Assembly: GCA_001799635.1 (NCBI GenBank)
Contig: MGTV01000018.1
Coordinates: 1 to 47,768 of the forward strand
Origin: Elusimicrobia bacterium GWA2_62_23
Lineage (GTDB): Bacteria > Elusimicrobiota > Elusimicrobia > Elusimicrobiales > UBA9959
Direction: 5' to 3'
DNA length: 47,768 nt
Below are positions 24,808-32,963 of the stretch, one piece after another (position 1 is the first letter of the stretch; each line of letters begins with the position of its first letter). A program made the position numbers and the translations under genes. The notes below the pieces were generated by a model. That model was not told the DNA's origin. It saw only the letters and a program-made list of their open reading frames with translations, and searched no databases.

Positions 24808-24832
24808 GGGCCGCCGGGGAGACCGGCGGCCC
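24808..24832 (-). terminator. Intrinsic terminator of the 24862-25719 gene
   Basis: On the minus strand GGGCCGCCGG and CCGGCGGCCC form a 10-bp stem with a TCTCC loop, followed by TGTTTTTG. Confidence 0.88.
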
Positions 24833-24861
24833 GAGCGGAGCTTGCCTCTGTTCGCCGGCGC

Positions 24862-25719
24862 TTACTTGGCCACCGACAGCGAGACCTTAAGATCGAACAG
24901 CCTGTCGCCGCGCTTGGCCAGTTCCCGGCGCAGGGCGGCGGCTACCTCGGCGTTGCCGCCCATTTCCTCGCTCTTGCCCACTATCACGGCCAGCCCTTCG
25001 TCGCCGGCGGCCAGGGTTACGGGCACTTTGTACATTGAGCTGATGCCGGCGAAGCAGGCTTCCAGCATGTCCAGGCCCTCCTGCCCGGTCATGCCCTCGG
25101 GGTAGATCCCGTCCACCGCGGAGCAGGCTTCCACGTTCATGAAGACCGGCCAGTCCGGGCGGTAGGCTTTGAGGCCGCGCTGGCCTTTGTCCCGGGCCGG
25201 CACCAGGCCGCCGCAGGAGATCTGCGTGTCCGTTTTCCAGCCCAGGGCCCGCTTCACCTCGCCCTTCACCGACACCCCGGTAATGCCGCCGTTCATTTCT
25301 ATCACGGCCGCGCCGCGGGTAGAGTAACCGCCGTTGTTCTGTTCGCCGCAGGAGAGCGTCAGCGCACCGCCTTTCAGTTCGGTCCTGGCCGGGCTGCAGT
25401 AGGCGAAGATATCCCCGCCGCTGTAATTGTTAAGGAAGCCGAGCGTGGCCTGCTGGCCGCGGCCGTCCTGCACATAGACCATTACGCCGTTGTTGCGCTG
25501 TTCGGCCGTAACCACGCACCCCTCCGTGTTGGCGTAAACCCAGGTGCCTCCGCGCAGCCCGCCGGCCGGGGCCTGCCGCGCCGCGGGTTCCTGTATGGAA
25601 ACACTCTTTATGGCTTCGGCTCCGGCAGCCCGGTTAAGGGCTTCCAGGGCCTGCTGCGAAGCGTGCGCCCCCGTGCACATCAGCGCCAGTACCGCCGCCG
25701 CTATTACGTTCTTTTTCAT
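24862..25719 (-). CDS. Secreted protein of unknown function carrying the shared promoter
   Basis: The 285-residue product has a signal peptide (MKKNVIAAAVLALMCTGAHA-S). After a low-complexity linker the first domain (about 55-165) has paired Cys residues (NTEGCVV, FAYCSPA, LTLSCGE, ISCGG) in a beta-rich setting. The last ~120 residues contain two more Cys (VEACSAVDG, MLEACFAGI) and end in a strand-helix domain (ALRRELAKRGDRLFDLKVSL). No family was recognised; disulfide-stabilised extracellular or periplasmic function is likely. GGAGG precedes the ATG, with a ~60-nt leader from promoter module D. Confidence 0.75.
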   Translation of the reverse strand: MKKNVIAAAVLALMCTGAHASQQALEALNRAAGAEAIKSVSIQEPAARQAPAGGLRGGTWVYANTEGCVVTAEQRNNGVMVYVQDGRGQQATLGFLNNYSGGDIFAYCSPARTELKGGALTLSCGEQNNGGYSTRGAAVIEMNGGITGVSVKGEVKRALGWKTDTQISCGGLVPARDKGQRGLKAYRPDWPVFMNVEACSAVDGIYPEGMTGQEGLDMLEACFAGISSMYKVPVTLAAGDEGLAVIVGKSEEMGGNAEVAAALRRELAKRGDRLFDLKVSLSVAK

Positions 25720-25784
25720 GCTTTATTTGCCTCCTGTCTTTCCGGGCGCCGCGGCCTGTTGCCTTCCGCGGCTGCCATGCTTAT

Positions 25785-25818
25785 AGGATACCAACCGGCG
25801 CGCCGCCGCGCCTGAGGC
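25785..25818 (-). promoter_or_regulatory. Shared promoter module, copy D
   Basis: On the minus strand GCCTCA starts at 25818 and TATCCT at 25790, exactly 28 bases apart as in copies A, B and C; a GGCGCGCCGG box lies between and the -10 is followed by ATAAG. It drives the secreted-protein gene at 24862-25719 with a ~60-nt leader. Confidence 0.65.
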
Positions 25819-25827
25819 GGAGGTGCC

Positions 25828-25850
25828 AATTTTGGGGACAGTATGCTTAC
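25828..25850 (+). other. Motif resembling REP/Y1-transposase-associated repeats
   Basis: TTTTGGGGACAGTATGCTTA is close to the GGGGACAGTATACTTA-type motif that accompanies REP-associated tyrosine transposases in other bacteria (recalled, not searched). No transposase gene is present, so at most this is a relic. Confidence 0.35.
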
Positions 25851-25859
25851 GACGGGAAA

Positions 25860-25892
25860 CCGTACCGATTCCGGGAATCGGTACGGCTTTTT
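25860..25892 (+). other. Terminator-like hairpin with a degenerate downstream copy
   Basis: CCGTACCGATT (25860-25870) pairs perfectly with AATCGGTACGG (25876-25886), then CTTTTT. No gene ends here on the plus strand. A decayed copy of the whole unit (GGAACCGA, CCGGGAATTGGTGCGGCTTT) lies at 25929-25970. The pair may insulate two divergent promoters or be remnants of a small repeat. Confidence 0.5.
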
Positions 25893-26002
25893 GGCGCTAA
25901 TAGCTCCGGACTTTTTTGCGGCTAGCGCTGGGAACCGAACTAAAACCGGGAATTGGTGCGGCTTTGCGGCGTAAGCCGACAGGCCGCAAAACAGGCACTA
26001 AC

Positions 26003-26036
26003 GCCTCAGGCGCGCGGGCGCCGGGGCTGTTATCCT
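26003..26036 (+). promoter_or_regulatory. Shared promoter module, copy C
   Basis: GCCTCA (26003) and TATCCT (26031) are 28 bases apart, with GGGCGCCGGGG between. It drives the secreted repeat protein at 26102, leaving a ~60-nt leader. Confidence 0.65.
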
Positions 26037-26101
26037 ATTGGTATGGCAGCGACCGGACAGGCGGTACCGGGGGCGCCGGCGGGAGAATAAGGGAGATAAC
26101 T

Positions 26102-26701
26102 ATGAAAAAGATACTTATAGCGGTGGTTCTGATGGCTGGTACGGGCGGCGCGGCGCGGGCGGCAGGGATGGCTCAGGAAACCCTGACGGCGGCAGCGAAC
26201 GTGGAAGTAACAGCTAATGTGCCCGTACCCCAGCCCAGCTCCGCGGCGGCGGCCGGCCCCGCGGGCATTTTCAACGCGCAGGCGGCCTGGTCCCTTGGCC
26301 GCCCGCAGGTTACGGCCGCCAAGCGTTTGGGCGTCATGAAGGCCGCGGAAAAAATGGCCGTACTGGAGTGCCGGGAGCAGGGGTTGAGCGGCTGCGTGGC
26401 CGTTTCCTCCAGGATCACGAACTGGGACCACTTCGTGCTTACCGCTTCGGCCTCCGCCAGGTCTCTGGTGCCCGCGGGCAAAGAGGTCTTCAGCGCGGAC
26501 AACCGCTGGACCGTGCCCGGCCGCGGTTTTTCTGAACTGGAGCGCCTTGGCGTGCTGAAGGACGCGGAAGAGCTGGCCATAGACAAGTGCAAAGCGGCCG
26601 GCAACCTTGCCTGCTTCGCAGTGGATTCCAACCTGACCGCCTGCGATAAATACGCCTGCACCGCCACCGCCCTGGCGATGGCTTTTAAGGTGGCCGAGTA
26701 A
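26102..26701 (+). CDS. Secreted protein with two internal Cys-paired repeats
   Basis: The 199-residue product has a signal peptide (MKKILIAVVLMAGTGGAARA-AG), an Ala/Pro-rich linker and two tandem repeats of about 60 residues. Repeat 1 reads KRLGVMKAAEKMAVLECREQ, then GLSGCVAVSS and TASASAR; repeat 2 reads ERLGVLKDAEELAIDKCKAA, then GNLACFAVDS and TATALAM. Each repeat has two Cys about eleven residues apart, probably forming a disulfide, and repeat 2 carries an extra pair (ACDKYAC). The pattern is loosely like DUF4189-type repeat proteins, but no firm family match can be made. GGGAG stands before the ATG. It is divergent from 24862-25719, and both carry the same promoter module. Confidence 0.72.
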   Translation: MKKILIAVVLMAGTGGAARAAGMAQETLTAAANVEVTANVPVPQPSSAAAAGPAGIFNAQAAWSLGRPQVTAAKRLGVMKAAEKMAVLECREQGLSGCVAVSSRITNWDHFVLTASASARSLVPAGKEVFSADNRWTVPGRGFSELERLGVLKDAEELAIDKCKAAGNLACFAVDSNLTACDKYACTATALAMAFKVAE

Positions 26702-26851
26702 ATACAGAGCCGCGGACGCGGGTGTCCTGTGAATACGTTAGGTGAGGGAAGTCAGCGGGTTTCGCGGCGGAGGGTCAGTATAACGCCGCTTATGCCCGCC
26801 GCCGCGCAGGCGAGGCAGGCCAGATAAGGGTCCTGCGGGCGGGCGGTTATC

Positions 26852-26870
26852 GCGACACTACGCTGTCGGG
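26852..26870 (+). repeat. 19-bp palindromic repeat, copy 1
   Basis: GCGACACTACGCTGTCGGG, identical to 43740-43758. It contains the inverted repeat CGACA/TGTCG and lies just upstream of the recQ -10 box. The 150 bases before it (26702-26851) hold no supported gene. Confidence 0.75.
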
Positions 26871-26879
26871 CCGCCGTGG

Positions 26880-26885
26880 TATACT
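26880..26885 (+). promoter_or_regulatory. -10 box, leaderless start of recQ
   Basis: TATACT ends four bases before the ATG at 26890 and seven before a second in-frame ATG at 26893; the RNA would start on one of them. Confidence 0.55.
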
Positions 26886-26889
26886 ATCT

Positions 26890-28740
26890 ATGATGAAGCC
26901 GGAGGAAATACTTAAAAAGCGCTGGGGCTACGACAGCTTTAAGCCGCTGCAGAAAGAGGCCATCGAGGCCGCTTTCGCCGGGCGCGACTGCCTGGTGGTG
27001 CTGCCTACCGGCGGCGGCAAGAGCCTTTGCTACCAGCTGCCGGCCGCGGCGGGCAAAGGGCTGGTGCTGGTGGTGTCTCCGCTCATAGCGCTTATGGACG
27101 ACCAGGTGGCGGCCGCGCGCGAAGCCGGTTTTGCCGCCGACGCCCTGCATTCCAATTTGAAAGTGGGTCCCAAGCGGGAAGTTTACGCTAACCTCAACAG
27201 CGGCACCACGGAACTTCTTTACGTGAGCCCGGAGCGCCTGCTGGCCGGGGACCTGTACGACGCCATAGCCCCCAGGATAATACTGGCCGCGGTGGACGAG
27301 GCTCATTGCGTGTCCCACTGGGGCCACGAGTTCCGCCCCGAATACCGCAAGCTTACCGAGGCGCTGGACCTTTTCCCCAAGGCCGCGCGCATGGCGCTTA
27401 CCGCCACGGCCACACCCGCCGTGCGCGAGGACATCTTAAAGCAGCTCGGCCTGCGCTCGCCCGAAGTGCTCATAGGCCACCCGGACCGGCCCAATTTGAT
27501 CTACCGCGCCTTCCCGCGCCGCGACCAGGTAAAGCAGGTGCTGGAGACGGTGCAGCGCCACCCCGGCGAGGGCGGCATAGTTTACGCGCAGACCCGCAAG
27601 GACGTGGAACGCCTGGCCGCCAAACTGAAAGCCGAAGGCGTGGCCTGCGCTCCCTACCACGCGGGTCTTGGCGCGGTGGAGCGGCAGCAGGCCCAGCACG
27701 ATTTTGTGAACGAGCGGCTGGACGTGATAGTGGCCACCATCGCCTTCGGCATGGGCATAGACCGCTCCAACGTGCGCTACGTGGTGCACGCCAATACGCC
27801 GCGCTCGGTGGAGCATTACCAGCAGGAGAGCGGCCGCGCCGGGCGCGACGGCGAACCCGCGGAATGCACCCTGCTGTTCGCGGCTTCGGACCTGGCCATG
27901 CACCGCTGGCTGGCCAAGAAGGACATAAACCTTTCGGCCGAGCGCACCCGGGCCATGGAAAAGCAGCTGCGCGACATAGGCCGCTACGCTTCGGCCCCGG
28001 TCTGCCGCCACGGCCTGCTGGCCTCGCATTTCAGCGCGCCGTATCCGCCGCCGGGCCGGGCCGAAGAGGGCTGCGGCGCCTGCGACGTGTGCCTGGGCGA
28101 GACCAAAGGCCTGCCGGACGACGAGGCCCTGCTCACCGCCAAGAAAGTGCTCTCGGCCGCCTGGCGCTGCGAGGGCCGCTACGGCACCGGCTACGTGGTG
28201 AACGTGCTGCTGGGCCGGCCGGGCGAAAGGGTGGCCGCCAACGGCCACGACCAGCTTAAAGTTTTCGGCCTGCTCAAAGAGGCCGGCGAACCCGCCGTGC
28301 GCTCCTGGATAGACCAGCTGATAGTGCAGGATTTCCTGGAAGTCACCGAAGATAGTGAGTACCCGCTGCTGCGCATTACCGCCGAGGGCCGCGCCCTATG
28401 TCAGGATAAAGGCACAGTTAAATTGGGCCAGCCGGTGCAGGCCGCCAAAGGCAAAAAGAAGCCCAAGGCGCTCAAGGCCGCCGGCGCGGATTTCACCGCG
28501 GCCGACGAATCGCTGTTCGACCGCCTGCGCGCCATCCGCCGGGCGCTGGCCGACAAGAAGGGCGTGCCGCCCTATGTGATCTGCCAGGACGCCACCCTAG
28601 TGGAGATAGCCGCCGTGAAGCCCGCCACGCCGGAGGCCCTGCTGGAAATAAAGGGCATGGGCGAAAAAAGGGTGCAGAAATACGGCCGGTTCTTCCTGGA
28701 CGCCGTGGCCGGCAAAGTAGACGTGCCGCAGGCGGATTAG
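26890..28740 (+). CDS. recQ: ATP-dependent DNA helicase RecQ
   Basis: The 616-residue product has the full RecQ layout. Walker A LPTGGGKSLCYQLP lies at about residue 42, Walker B AVDEAHCVSHWGHEFRPEY at about 137, motif VI QESGRAGRDG at about 315, the RQC zinc-binding Cys set (VCRHG, then CGACDVC) at about 370-400, a winged-helix region, and a C-terminal HRDC domain (LLEIKGMGEKRVQKYG). It unwinds recombination and stalled-fork structures. The K-rich linker (AAKGKKKPKALKAAG) before HRDC is unremarkable. The transcript appears leaderless, and a 19-bp palindrome overlaps the expected -35 position. Confidence 0.95.
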   Translation: MMKPEEILKKRWGYDSFKPLQKEAIEAAFAGRDCLVVLPTGGGKSLCYQLPAAAGKGLVLVVSPLIALMDDQVAAAREAGFAADALHSNLKVGPKREVYANLNSGTTELLYVSPERLLAGDLYDAIAPRIILAAVDEAHCVSHWGHEFRPEYRKLTEALDLFPKAARMALTATATPAVREDILKQLGLRSPEVLIGHPDRPNLIYRAFPRRDQVKQVLETVQRHPGEGGIVYAQTRKDVERLAAKLKAEGVACAPYHAGLGAVERQQAQHDFVNERLDVIVATIAFGMGIDRSNVRYVVHANTPRSVEHYQQESGRAGRDGEPAECTLLFAASDLAMHRWLAKKDINLSAERTRAMEKQLRDIGRYASAPVCRHGLLASHFSAPYPPPGRAEEGCGACDVCLGETKGLPDDEALLTAKKVLSAAWRCEGRYGTGYVVNVLLGRPGERVAANGHDQLKVFGLLKEAGEPAVRSWIDQLIVQDFLEVTEDSEYPLLRITAEGRALCQDKGTVKLGQPVQAAKGKKKPKALKAAGADFTAADESLFDRLRAIRRALADKKGVPPYVICQDATLVEIAAVKPATPEALLEIKGMGEKRVQKYGRFFLDAVAGKVDVPQAD

Positions 28741-28810
28741 CGGCCCCCGCCTATATAGAACGCCGCCGATTTGTTAAGATTGTATGAAAGCGCAGTAAAA
28801 CGAGGAAAAA

Positions 28811-29038
28811 ATGAAACCCTATAAGAACTCAGGCGGCAAATCCGCCGTGACCATGTACGAACTGGCCCAGGACTTCATCAAGGTCCGCTTCGCCAACCAG
28901 AGCGTGTATCGCTACTCCAACCAGAGCGCCGGTTCCGCCAACGTGCGCCAGATGAAGACCCTCGCGGTGGCCGGCAAAGGCCTCGGCACCTTCATCGAAG
29001 CCAACGTGAAGAACCTGTTCGACAAGAAGATCCGCTAA
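28811..29038 (+). CDS. Small KTSC-like protein
   Basis: The 75-residue product reads KNSGGKSAVTMYELAQDFIK, then VRFANQSVYRYSN and ends KGLGTFIEANVKNLFDKKIR. The FIKVRF-x-VYRY strand pair resembles the KTSC (Lys-tRNA synthetase C-terminal-like) fold of small bacterial proteins; its function is unknown. GAGG precedes the ATG and a TAAGAT box lies at 28775-28780. It sits between recQ and the RNase HI gene and may be cotranscribed with the latter, 15 bases downstream. Confidence 0.7.
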   Translation: MKPYKNSGGKSAVTMYELAQDFIKVRFANQSVYRYSNQSAGSANVRQMKTLAVAGKGLGTFIEANVKNLFDKKIR

Positions 29039-29053
29039 AAGCCGGCAGCGGCG

Positions 29054-29776
29054 ATGGCTGATACCATCTACATCTACAGCGACGGCGCCTGCTCGGGCAA
29101 TCCCGGCCCGGGCGGCTGGGCCGCTGTTATTATTTTGCCCGAAGGCCAAGTGCGGGAACTCGGCGGGGGGGAACGCCCCACCACCAATAACCGCATGGAG
29201 ATGCTGGCCGCCATAGCGGCGCTCTCCGCCGTGCGCGAGCGGCCCGAACCGGTGAAGCTTTACACGGATTCGGGCCTGATGATAAACGGCATTAAAGGCT
29301 GGATACACGGCTGGCGCCACAACCGCTGGATGACCTCCGCCGGCCACCCCGTGGTGAACCGCGACCTGTGGGAGCGGCTGGATGCCCTGGCCTCCGAGCG
29401 CAAGGGCCGCCTTGCCTGGTGCCATGTGAAAGGCCACTCCGGCCACGAAATAAACGAGCGCTGCGACGTGATAGCGGTGGCTTTTTCCAAGAGCGAGAAG
29501 ATCGCCCTTTACGACGGCCCCGCCGTGGGCTGCGGCTACTCGCTGCTGGAGCCCGGCCCCGAGCACATGAGCGGCGGCGCCAACGCACCCAAAAAGAAAA
29601 GGTCCTCTTCCAAGAAAGGCGGCTTCTACATCAGCCTGGTGGAAGGCCGCGTGGAGCGCCACGTTACCTGGGACGAATGCAAGGCCCGGGTGCACGGCGT
29701 GCCCAACGTAAAATTCAAGAAAGTTTCCTCTCCCGAGGAAGAGCGGGAAGTCCTGAAGTCCTGGGGCGCCGCCTAG
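29054..29776 (+). CDS. rnhA: Ribonuclease HI with a C-terminal viroplasmin-like domain
   Basis: The 240-residue product has an RNase HI domain at 1-155: first catalytic Asp in YSDGACSGNPGPGGWA, Glu in NNRMEMLAAI, Asp in LYTDSG, and the closing HVKGHSGHEINERCD with His and the last Asp. After a basic linker (PKKKRSSSKKG) a ~45-residue domain (FYISLVEGRVERHVTWDECK, then VPNVKFKKVSSPEE) matches the hybrid-binding/viroplasmin fold (VxxGxxxGxxxxWxEC). That domain normally precedes the catalytic domain in RNase H1; here it follows it. It removes RNA from RNA-DNA hybrids. Confidence 0.92.
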   Translation: MADTIYIYSDGACSGNPGPGGWAAVIILPEGQVRELGGGERPTTNNRMEMLAAIAALSAVRERPEPVKLYTDSGLMINGIKGWIHGWRHNRWMTSAGHPVVNRDLWERLDALASERKGRLAWCHVKGHSGHEINERCDVIAVAFSKSEKIALYDGPAVGCGYSLLEPGPEHMSGGANAPKKKRSSSKKGGFYISLVEGRVERHVTWDECKARVHGVPNVKFKKVSSPEEEREVLKSWGAA

Positions 29777-29786
29777 GCTGCTCCGT

Positions 29787-31697
29787 TCAGTTTATCTTCC
29801 GGCTCCCGCCTTCCCAATCCATGAAATAGATGCCGTCGGCCCCGGCTATGAAGACGCCGTCCGTTGAGGGCGACACCGTTTTGTGGCGCTCCCTTACCAC
29901 CTTGGGCAGTTTCCAGAATTTCGCGTTCTCCGGGTTGGCCGCTTCGGCTTTTACAAGGAACTTGTTGCCTGCGTTGAACCAGAGGTAGCCGTTCTGCGCG
30001 CGCAGCGGCCAGATGTCCCCATATGTGATCCCCGCTTTGCGCAGGATGCCGTCCGTATTAACTGCGGACATGGCCTTGCCGTCCGGCGTAAGCAGGTAGA
30101 ACAACGCGGTGGCTATGTCCGCGTTGGGGGATCTTCCCGCAGGCGGCAGGGGCCGGCGTTCTACGCCCCAAACCGTGCCGTCCGGGGTTATGGTCAGGTT
30201 CTGCGTGACGCGGAAATAAGAAGGCCAGATCATCTCCGACTTTCCGTTGGGGCGGCACAGGTAGGTGGAGTAATCATCCTTTACCCTGACCGGCACCAGG
30301 AAATTAAGGCCGTCGGTCAGGCGGACTCCCGGAACGGCCGCGCGCGTGACTATCTCTCCTGGCAGGGTCCAGCGCTTTCCCTTGTGCTCCAAGGTTTTAC
30401 CGTCCTTACTTACCTCCGCGGCCAGGCCGTCCTTGAGATATTTCTCCCCAAGGAAGCGCAGATAGCCGGCATCCCGGGATGCTACTTTCTTCCACTCAAG
30501 GCCGCCGGCCCCGGGCGGCAGGGGCGCGAAGTAGTAGGCGTCGTCCCTGCGGTCCAGTATGCCGGGCTCTTTGCCGCCTAGCAGTTCCATGCTCCATGTT
30601 GCCGGGATATCCCACGCGGCGCTGAAGCCTTCTTTGATGCTGCCGTGGGCCAGCCGGCCGCGCCTGCCTACCGAGTAGAGCGCCCAGGTCTTGCCGTCCT
30701 CGGCGGTCATGCTCTGGCCGTTGCTGAAGGTGAGATCCGGCATGAGGTAGGTAAAGCCGCTGTCGCGCCGCTCGCCTCCCCGCTCCAGCACGGCGCGGTT
30801 GCCGTCCTTGTCCACGAAGAAAACCTCGCCGTAGAACGGCCTCTGCGCCAGCATCAGCGCGGCGTTCTTTTCGCGCCCGGGGTAAAGATTGCTGTCGGTG
30901 CCGTACAGCGGGAAGAACAGGTTCCCTGCCGGCATGGTCACCTGCCTTGCCCCGTAGTTGAGCCACATCAGCGACGCGAAAGCGGCCAGCACCGGGGCGG
31001 CGAGCAGGCCCGAGCCGGAGAACAGGAGCGCGGTGTTTCTTCCTGAGCGCCGGTCGCGGGCCTGGGAGAAGAGTTTGAGCGCCAGCGCCCCGCCTGCCAG
31101 GGCCGCGGCGGCTATTAGCGGGTTTATCAACCACAGCGGCAGCAGTTTGAAAGCCAGCCGCTGGAAGATGGCCGTGCTGGTAAGCGGGATAAGGATGGCG
31201 GCGGAGGCTGCGCCTGCCAGGGCCGCGCCGGCTATGCCGTTGCGGAACACGTACGAGAGCGTGAAACCGTACACGGCCAGGCAGGAGAGGCCGAAGACAA
31301 AGAAGCGCAGCAGCTGCTCCTGCGCGCCGGTCAGGCTCTCCAACGGGAGTTTGAAGCCGAGTATTGCGTAGATCACCGCCAGCAGCGCGAAGGTCTCCAG
31401 CAGGGCCGCTGCCAGTCCGGACAGGAGCAGCCGGTACTGCGACACCGGCAGCGGCTGTTCCGTATCCCGGGCTTTCTCTCCGGCGGCTTCGGAGCCGGCT
31501 ATGCCGGAGAGTATGAGCGCGCTCAGAGGCAGGCCGGCCAGGCCCCAGTAGAGCATGGCGAGGTTTATGGCCTCATGGGCCGGCATCCCCTCGGACTTTA
31601 TGGCCAGGGCGAGCGGCACGGAAGCCAGCACCGCGCCAAGGATGACCGAGAAGGTTAGCAGATTTTTCCTCAGTTGAAGCTTTATAAGGGTTGTCAT
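29787..31697 (-). CDS. ABC-2-type permease fused to a large extracytoplasmic beta domain
   Basis: The 636-residue product begins with about six membrane helices (residues 15-265; IKLQLRKNLLTFSVILGAVL, LAVIYAILGFKL, SAAILIPLTSTAIF) like the permeases paired with YtrB-type ATPases. The remaining ~370 residues are soluble and beta-rich with repeating short Trp/Gly blades (DGKTWALYSVG, DGTVWGVERR, NGYLWFNAG, TDGVFIAGADGIYFMDW), which suggests a propeller domain outside the membrane. The start lies two bases after the ATPase stop. The neighbours (ATPase and GntR repressor) mark a stress-responsive exporter; the propeller may sense or bind an envelope ligand. Confidence 0.75.
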   Translation of the reverse strand: MTTLIKLQLRKNLLTFSVILGAVLASVPLALAIKSEGMPAHEAINLAMLYWGLAGLPLSALILSGIAGSEAAGEKARDTEQPLPVSQYRLLLSGLAAALLETFALLAVIYAILGFKLPLESLTGAQEQLLRFFVFGLSCLAVYGFTLSYVFRNGIAGAALAGAASAAILIPLTSTAIFQRLAFKLLPLWLINPLIAAAALAGGALALKLFSQARDRRSGRNTALLFSGSGLLAAPVLAAFASLMWLNYGARQVTMPAGNLFFPLYGTDSNLYPGREKNAALMLAQRPFYGEVFFVDKDGNRAVLERGGERRDSGFTYLMPDLTFSNGQSMTAEDGKTWALYSVGRRGRLAHGSIKEGFSAAWDIPATWSMELLGGKEPGILDRRDDAYYFAPLPPGAGGLEWKKVASRDAGYLRFLGEKYLKDGLAAEVSKDGKTLEHKGKRWTLPGEIVTRAAVPGVRLTDGLNFLVPVRVKDDYSTYLCRPNGKSEMIWPSYFRVTQNLTITPDGTVWGVERRPLPPAGRSPNADIATALFYLLTPDGKAMSAVNTDGILRKAGITYGDIWPLRAQNGYLWFNAGNKFLVKAEAANPENAKFWKLPKVVRERHKTVSPSTDGVFIAGADGIYFMDWEGGSRKIN

Positions 31698-31699
31698 AA

Positions 31700-32572
31700 T
31701 TATTCTCCCAGCAGGGCCTTGAACGCCGAATCCAGGTCCAGCGGCGCTATTTCGGCCCCGTTCATTTTTCCGGAACTCTTCAGTTCCTCCAGTTTCGCTT
31801 TGCCGAAGACGGCCAGTTCGCAGAGGGGGCCGGTGGAACTCAGCAGGCGCACTCCTGGCTGCTCCGGCGGGCGCGAGTCCTGCCGGGTGCCCACCCGGAA
31901 GGTCTCCGTCTTTATGAAATCGGCCTTATGGTCGGCCGAGATGCGGCCGTCCTTCAGCACGCAGACCCGGTCCAGCAGGCCGCCGATCTCACCCATGCGG
32001 TGGTTGGAGATGAGGATGGTGCGGCCGCCTTCCGCCATTTCGCTCACCAGGCCGTTGAGGATATGGTCTCGCACCAGGTAGTCCAGTCCGGAAGTGGGCT
32101 CGTCGAGAAGCAGCAGGCGCGGGTTGTGGGCCGCGGCGCATATCCAGGCGAGTTTGGCGGTGTTGCCTTTGCTCAGAGTGCCGGTCTTGGCCCGGGTGTC
32201 CAGCTCCAGGGTTTTGCATAGTTGGGCGGCCTTGGCCTTGTCCCAGCCGGGAAAGAAGGCGGCGCGGAAGGCCAGCGTTTCCTCCACGGTCATGAAACCG
32301 TGGAAGGACGGCTTTTCCGGCACGTAGCCTATGAGCCCGCGCAGGGCGCCGCTGCCGTCCGGGGTGAGCCCCAGCACGGAGACTCCGCCGGCGTCCGGGG
32401 CCAGAAGGTCCAGCAGCACCTTGAACAGGGTGGTTTTGCCGGAGCCGTTGCGGCCGAGTATGCCGATCACTTCGCCTTCGGCGGCGGCCAGGTCCAGCCC
32501 TCGCAGTACTTCCTTGCGGCCGAAATTCTTTAACAGGCCATGGCAGGCCACTGCGGTCTTGATGTCGTTCAT
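31700..32572 (-). CDS. ABC transporter ATP-binding protein (YtrB-like)
   Basis: The 290-residue product has Walker A GRNGSGKTTL (about residue 40), Q-loop GYVPEKPSFHGFMTVEETLAF, signature LSKGNTAKLAWICAAAHNP, Walker B LLLLDEPTSGLD and the switch His in ISNHRMGEI. Signature and Q-loop resemble ATPases next to GntR-family YtrA repressors. A ~75-residue tail after the ATPase core is not recognised. Its start overlaps the GntR stop by four bases, so the three genes form one operon. Confidence 0.9.
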   Translation of the reverse strand: MNDIKTAVACHGLLKNFGRKEVLRGLDLAAAEGEVIGILGRNGSGKTTLFKVLLDLLAPDAGGVSVLGLTPDGSGALRGLIGYVPEKPSFHGFMTVEETLAFRAAFFPGWDKAKAAQLCKTLELDTRAKTGTLSKGNTAKLAWICAAAHNPRLLLLDEPTSGLDYLVRDHILNGLVSEMAEGGRTILISNHRMGEIGGLLDRVCVLKDGRISADHKADFIKTETFRVGTRQDSRPPEQPGVRLLSSTGPLCELAVFGKAKLEELKSSGKMNGAEIAPLDLDSAFKALLGE

Positions 32573-32940
32573 ACAGTATCCTTCTTCGCCTTGTTTATGA
32601 TTTCCTCTATGTCGGCGGCGGAAAGCCCGTTCTTGAGGCCGGCGGCCAGGGCTTCGGCCAGGCGGGCCTTGAGGTTGCGTGCGTCGGTTTCGGCCAGCGT
32701 CTTCGCGCGGGGGGAAACCATGTTCTCCTCGCCGCGCTTGGCTTCGAAGAAGCCTTCCACGGTGAGTTCCCGGTAGGCCCTGGCCACTGTGTTGGGGTTC
32801 AGTTTTAGTTGGGAGGCCAGAACTCGTATTGATGGCGCCGCGTCCCCGGGCCGGAGCAGGCCTTTGCGCACCAGGCCCTTGAAGCCGGTCTTGATCTGCT
32901 CGTAGATCGGGGTAGAAGAATGAAGATCTATTTTTATCAT
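32569..32940 (-). CDS. GntR-family repressor, YtrA subfamily
   Basis: The 123-residue product has a GntR winged helix (STPIYEQIKTGFKGLVRKG, then PSIRVLASQLKLNPNTVARAYRELTVEGFF) and a ~45-residue C-terminal dimerisation helix, the short layout of the YtrA subfamily. Such repressors usually shut off their own ABC-transporter operon until envelope stress occurs. A matching inverted repeat lies three bases upstream of the start codon. Confidence 0.93.
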   Translation of the reverse strand: MIKIDLHSSTPIYEQIKTGFKGLVRKGLLRPGDAAPSIRVLASQLKLNPNTVARAYRELTVEGFFEAKRGEENMVSPRAKTLAETDARNLKARLAEALAAGLKNGLSAADIEEIINKAKKDTV

Positions 32941-32943
32941 ATC

Positions 32944-32963
32944 TGTATTACCTTACTAGTACA
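32944..32963 (-). promoter_or_regulatory. Candidate GntR (YtrA-type) operator
   Basis: TGTATTA-CCTTAC-TAGTACA (plus strand) is an inverted repeat TGTANTA-N6-TANTACA directly before the GntR gene. It includes TAATAC on the minus strand, a likely -10, so bound repressor would block transcription. Confidence 0.65.

Noticed and set aside
26702..26880. A minus-strand frame whose end (ACLACAAAGISGVILTLRRETR-like) resembles a membrane anchor.
   Set aside because: The frame has no start codon or ribosome site and runs into a stop at the recQ promoter; at best a short relic.
28784..28798. Four-codon open frame (ATG AAA GCG CAG TAA) before the 28811 gene, a possible leaderless leader peptide.
   Set aside because: Too short to separate from chance, and the -10 to ATG distance is only three bases.
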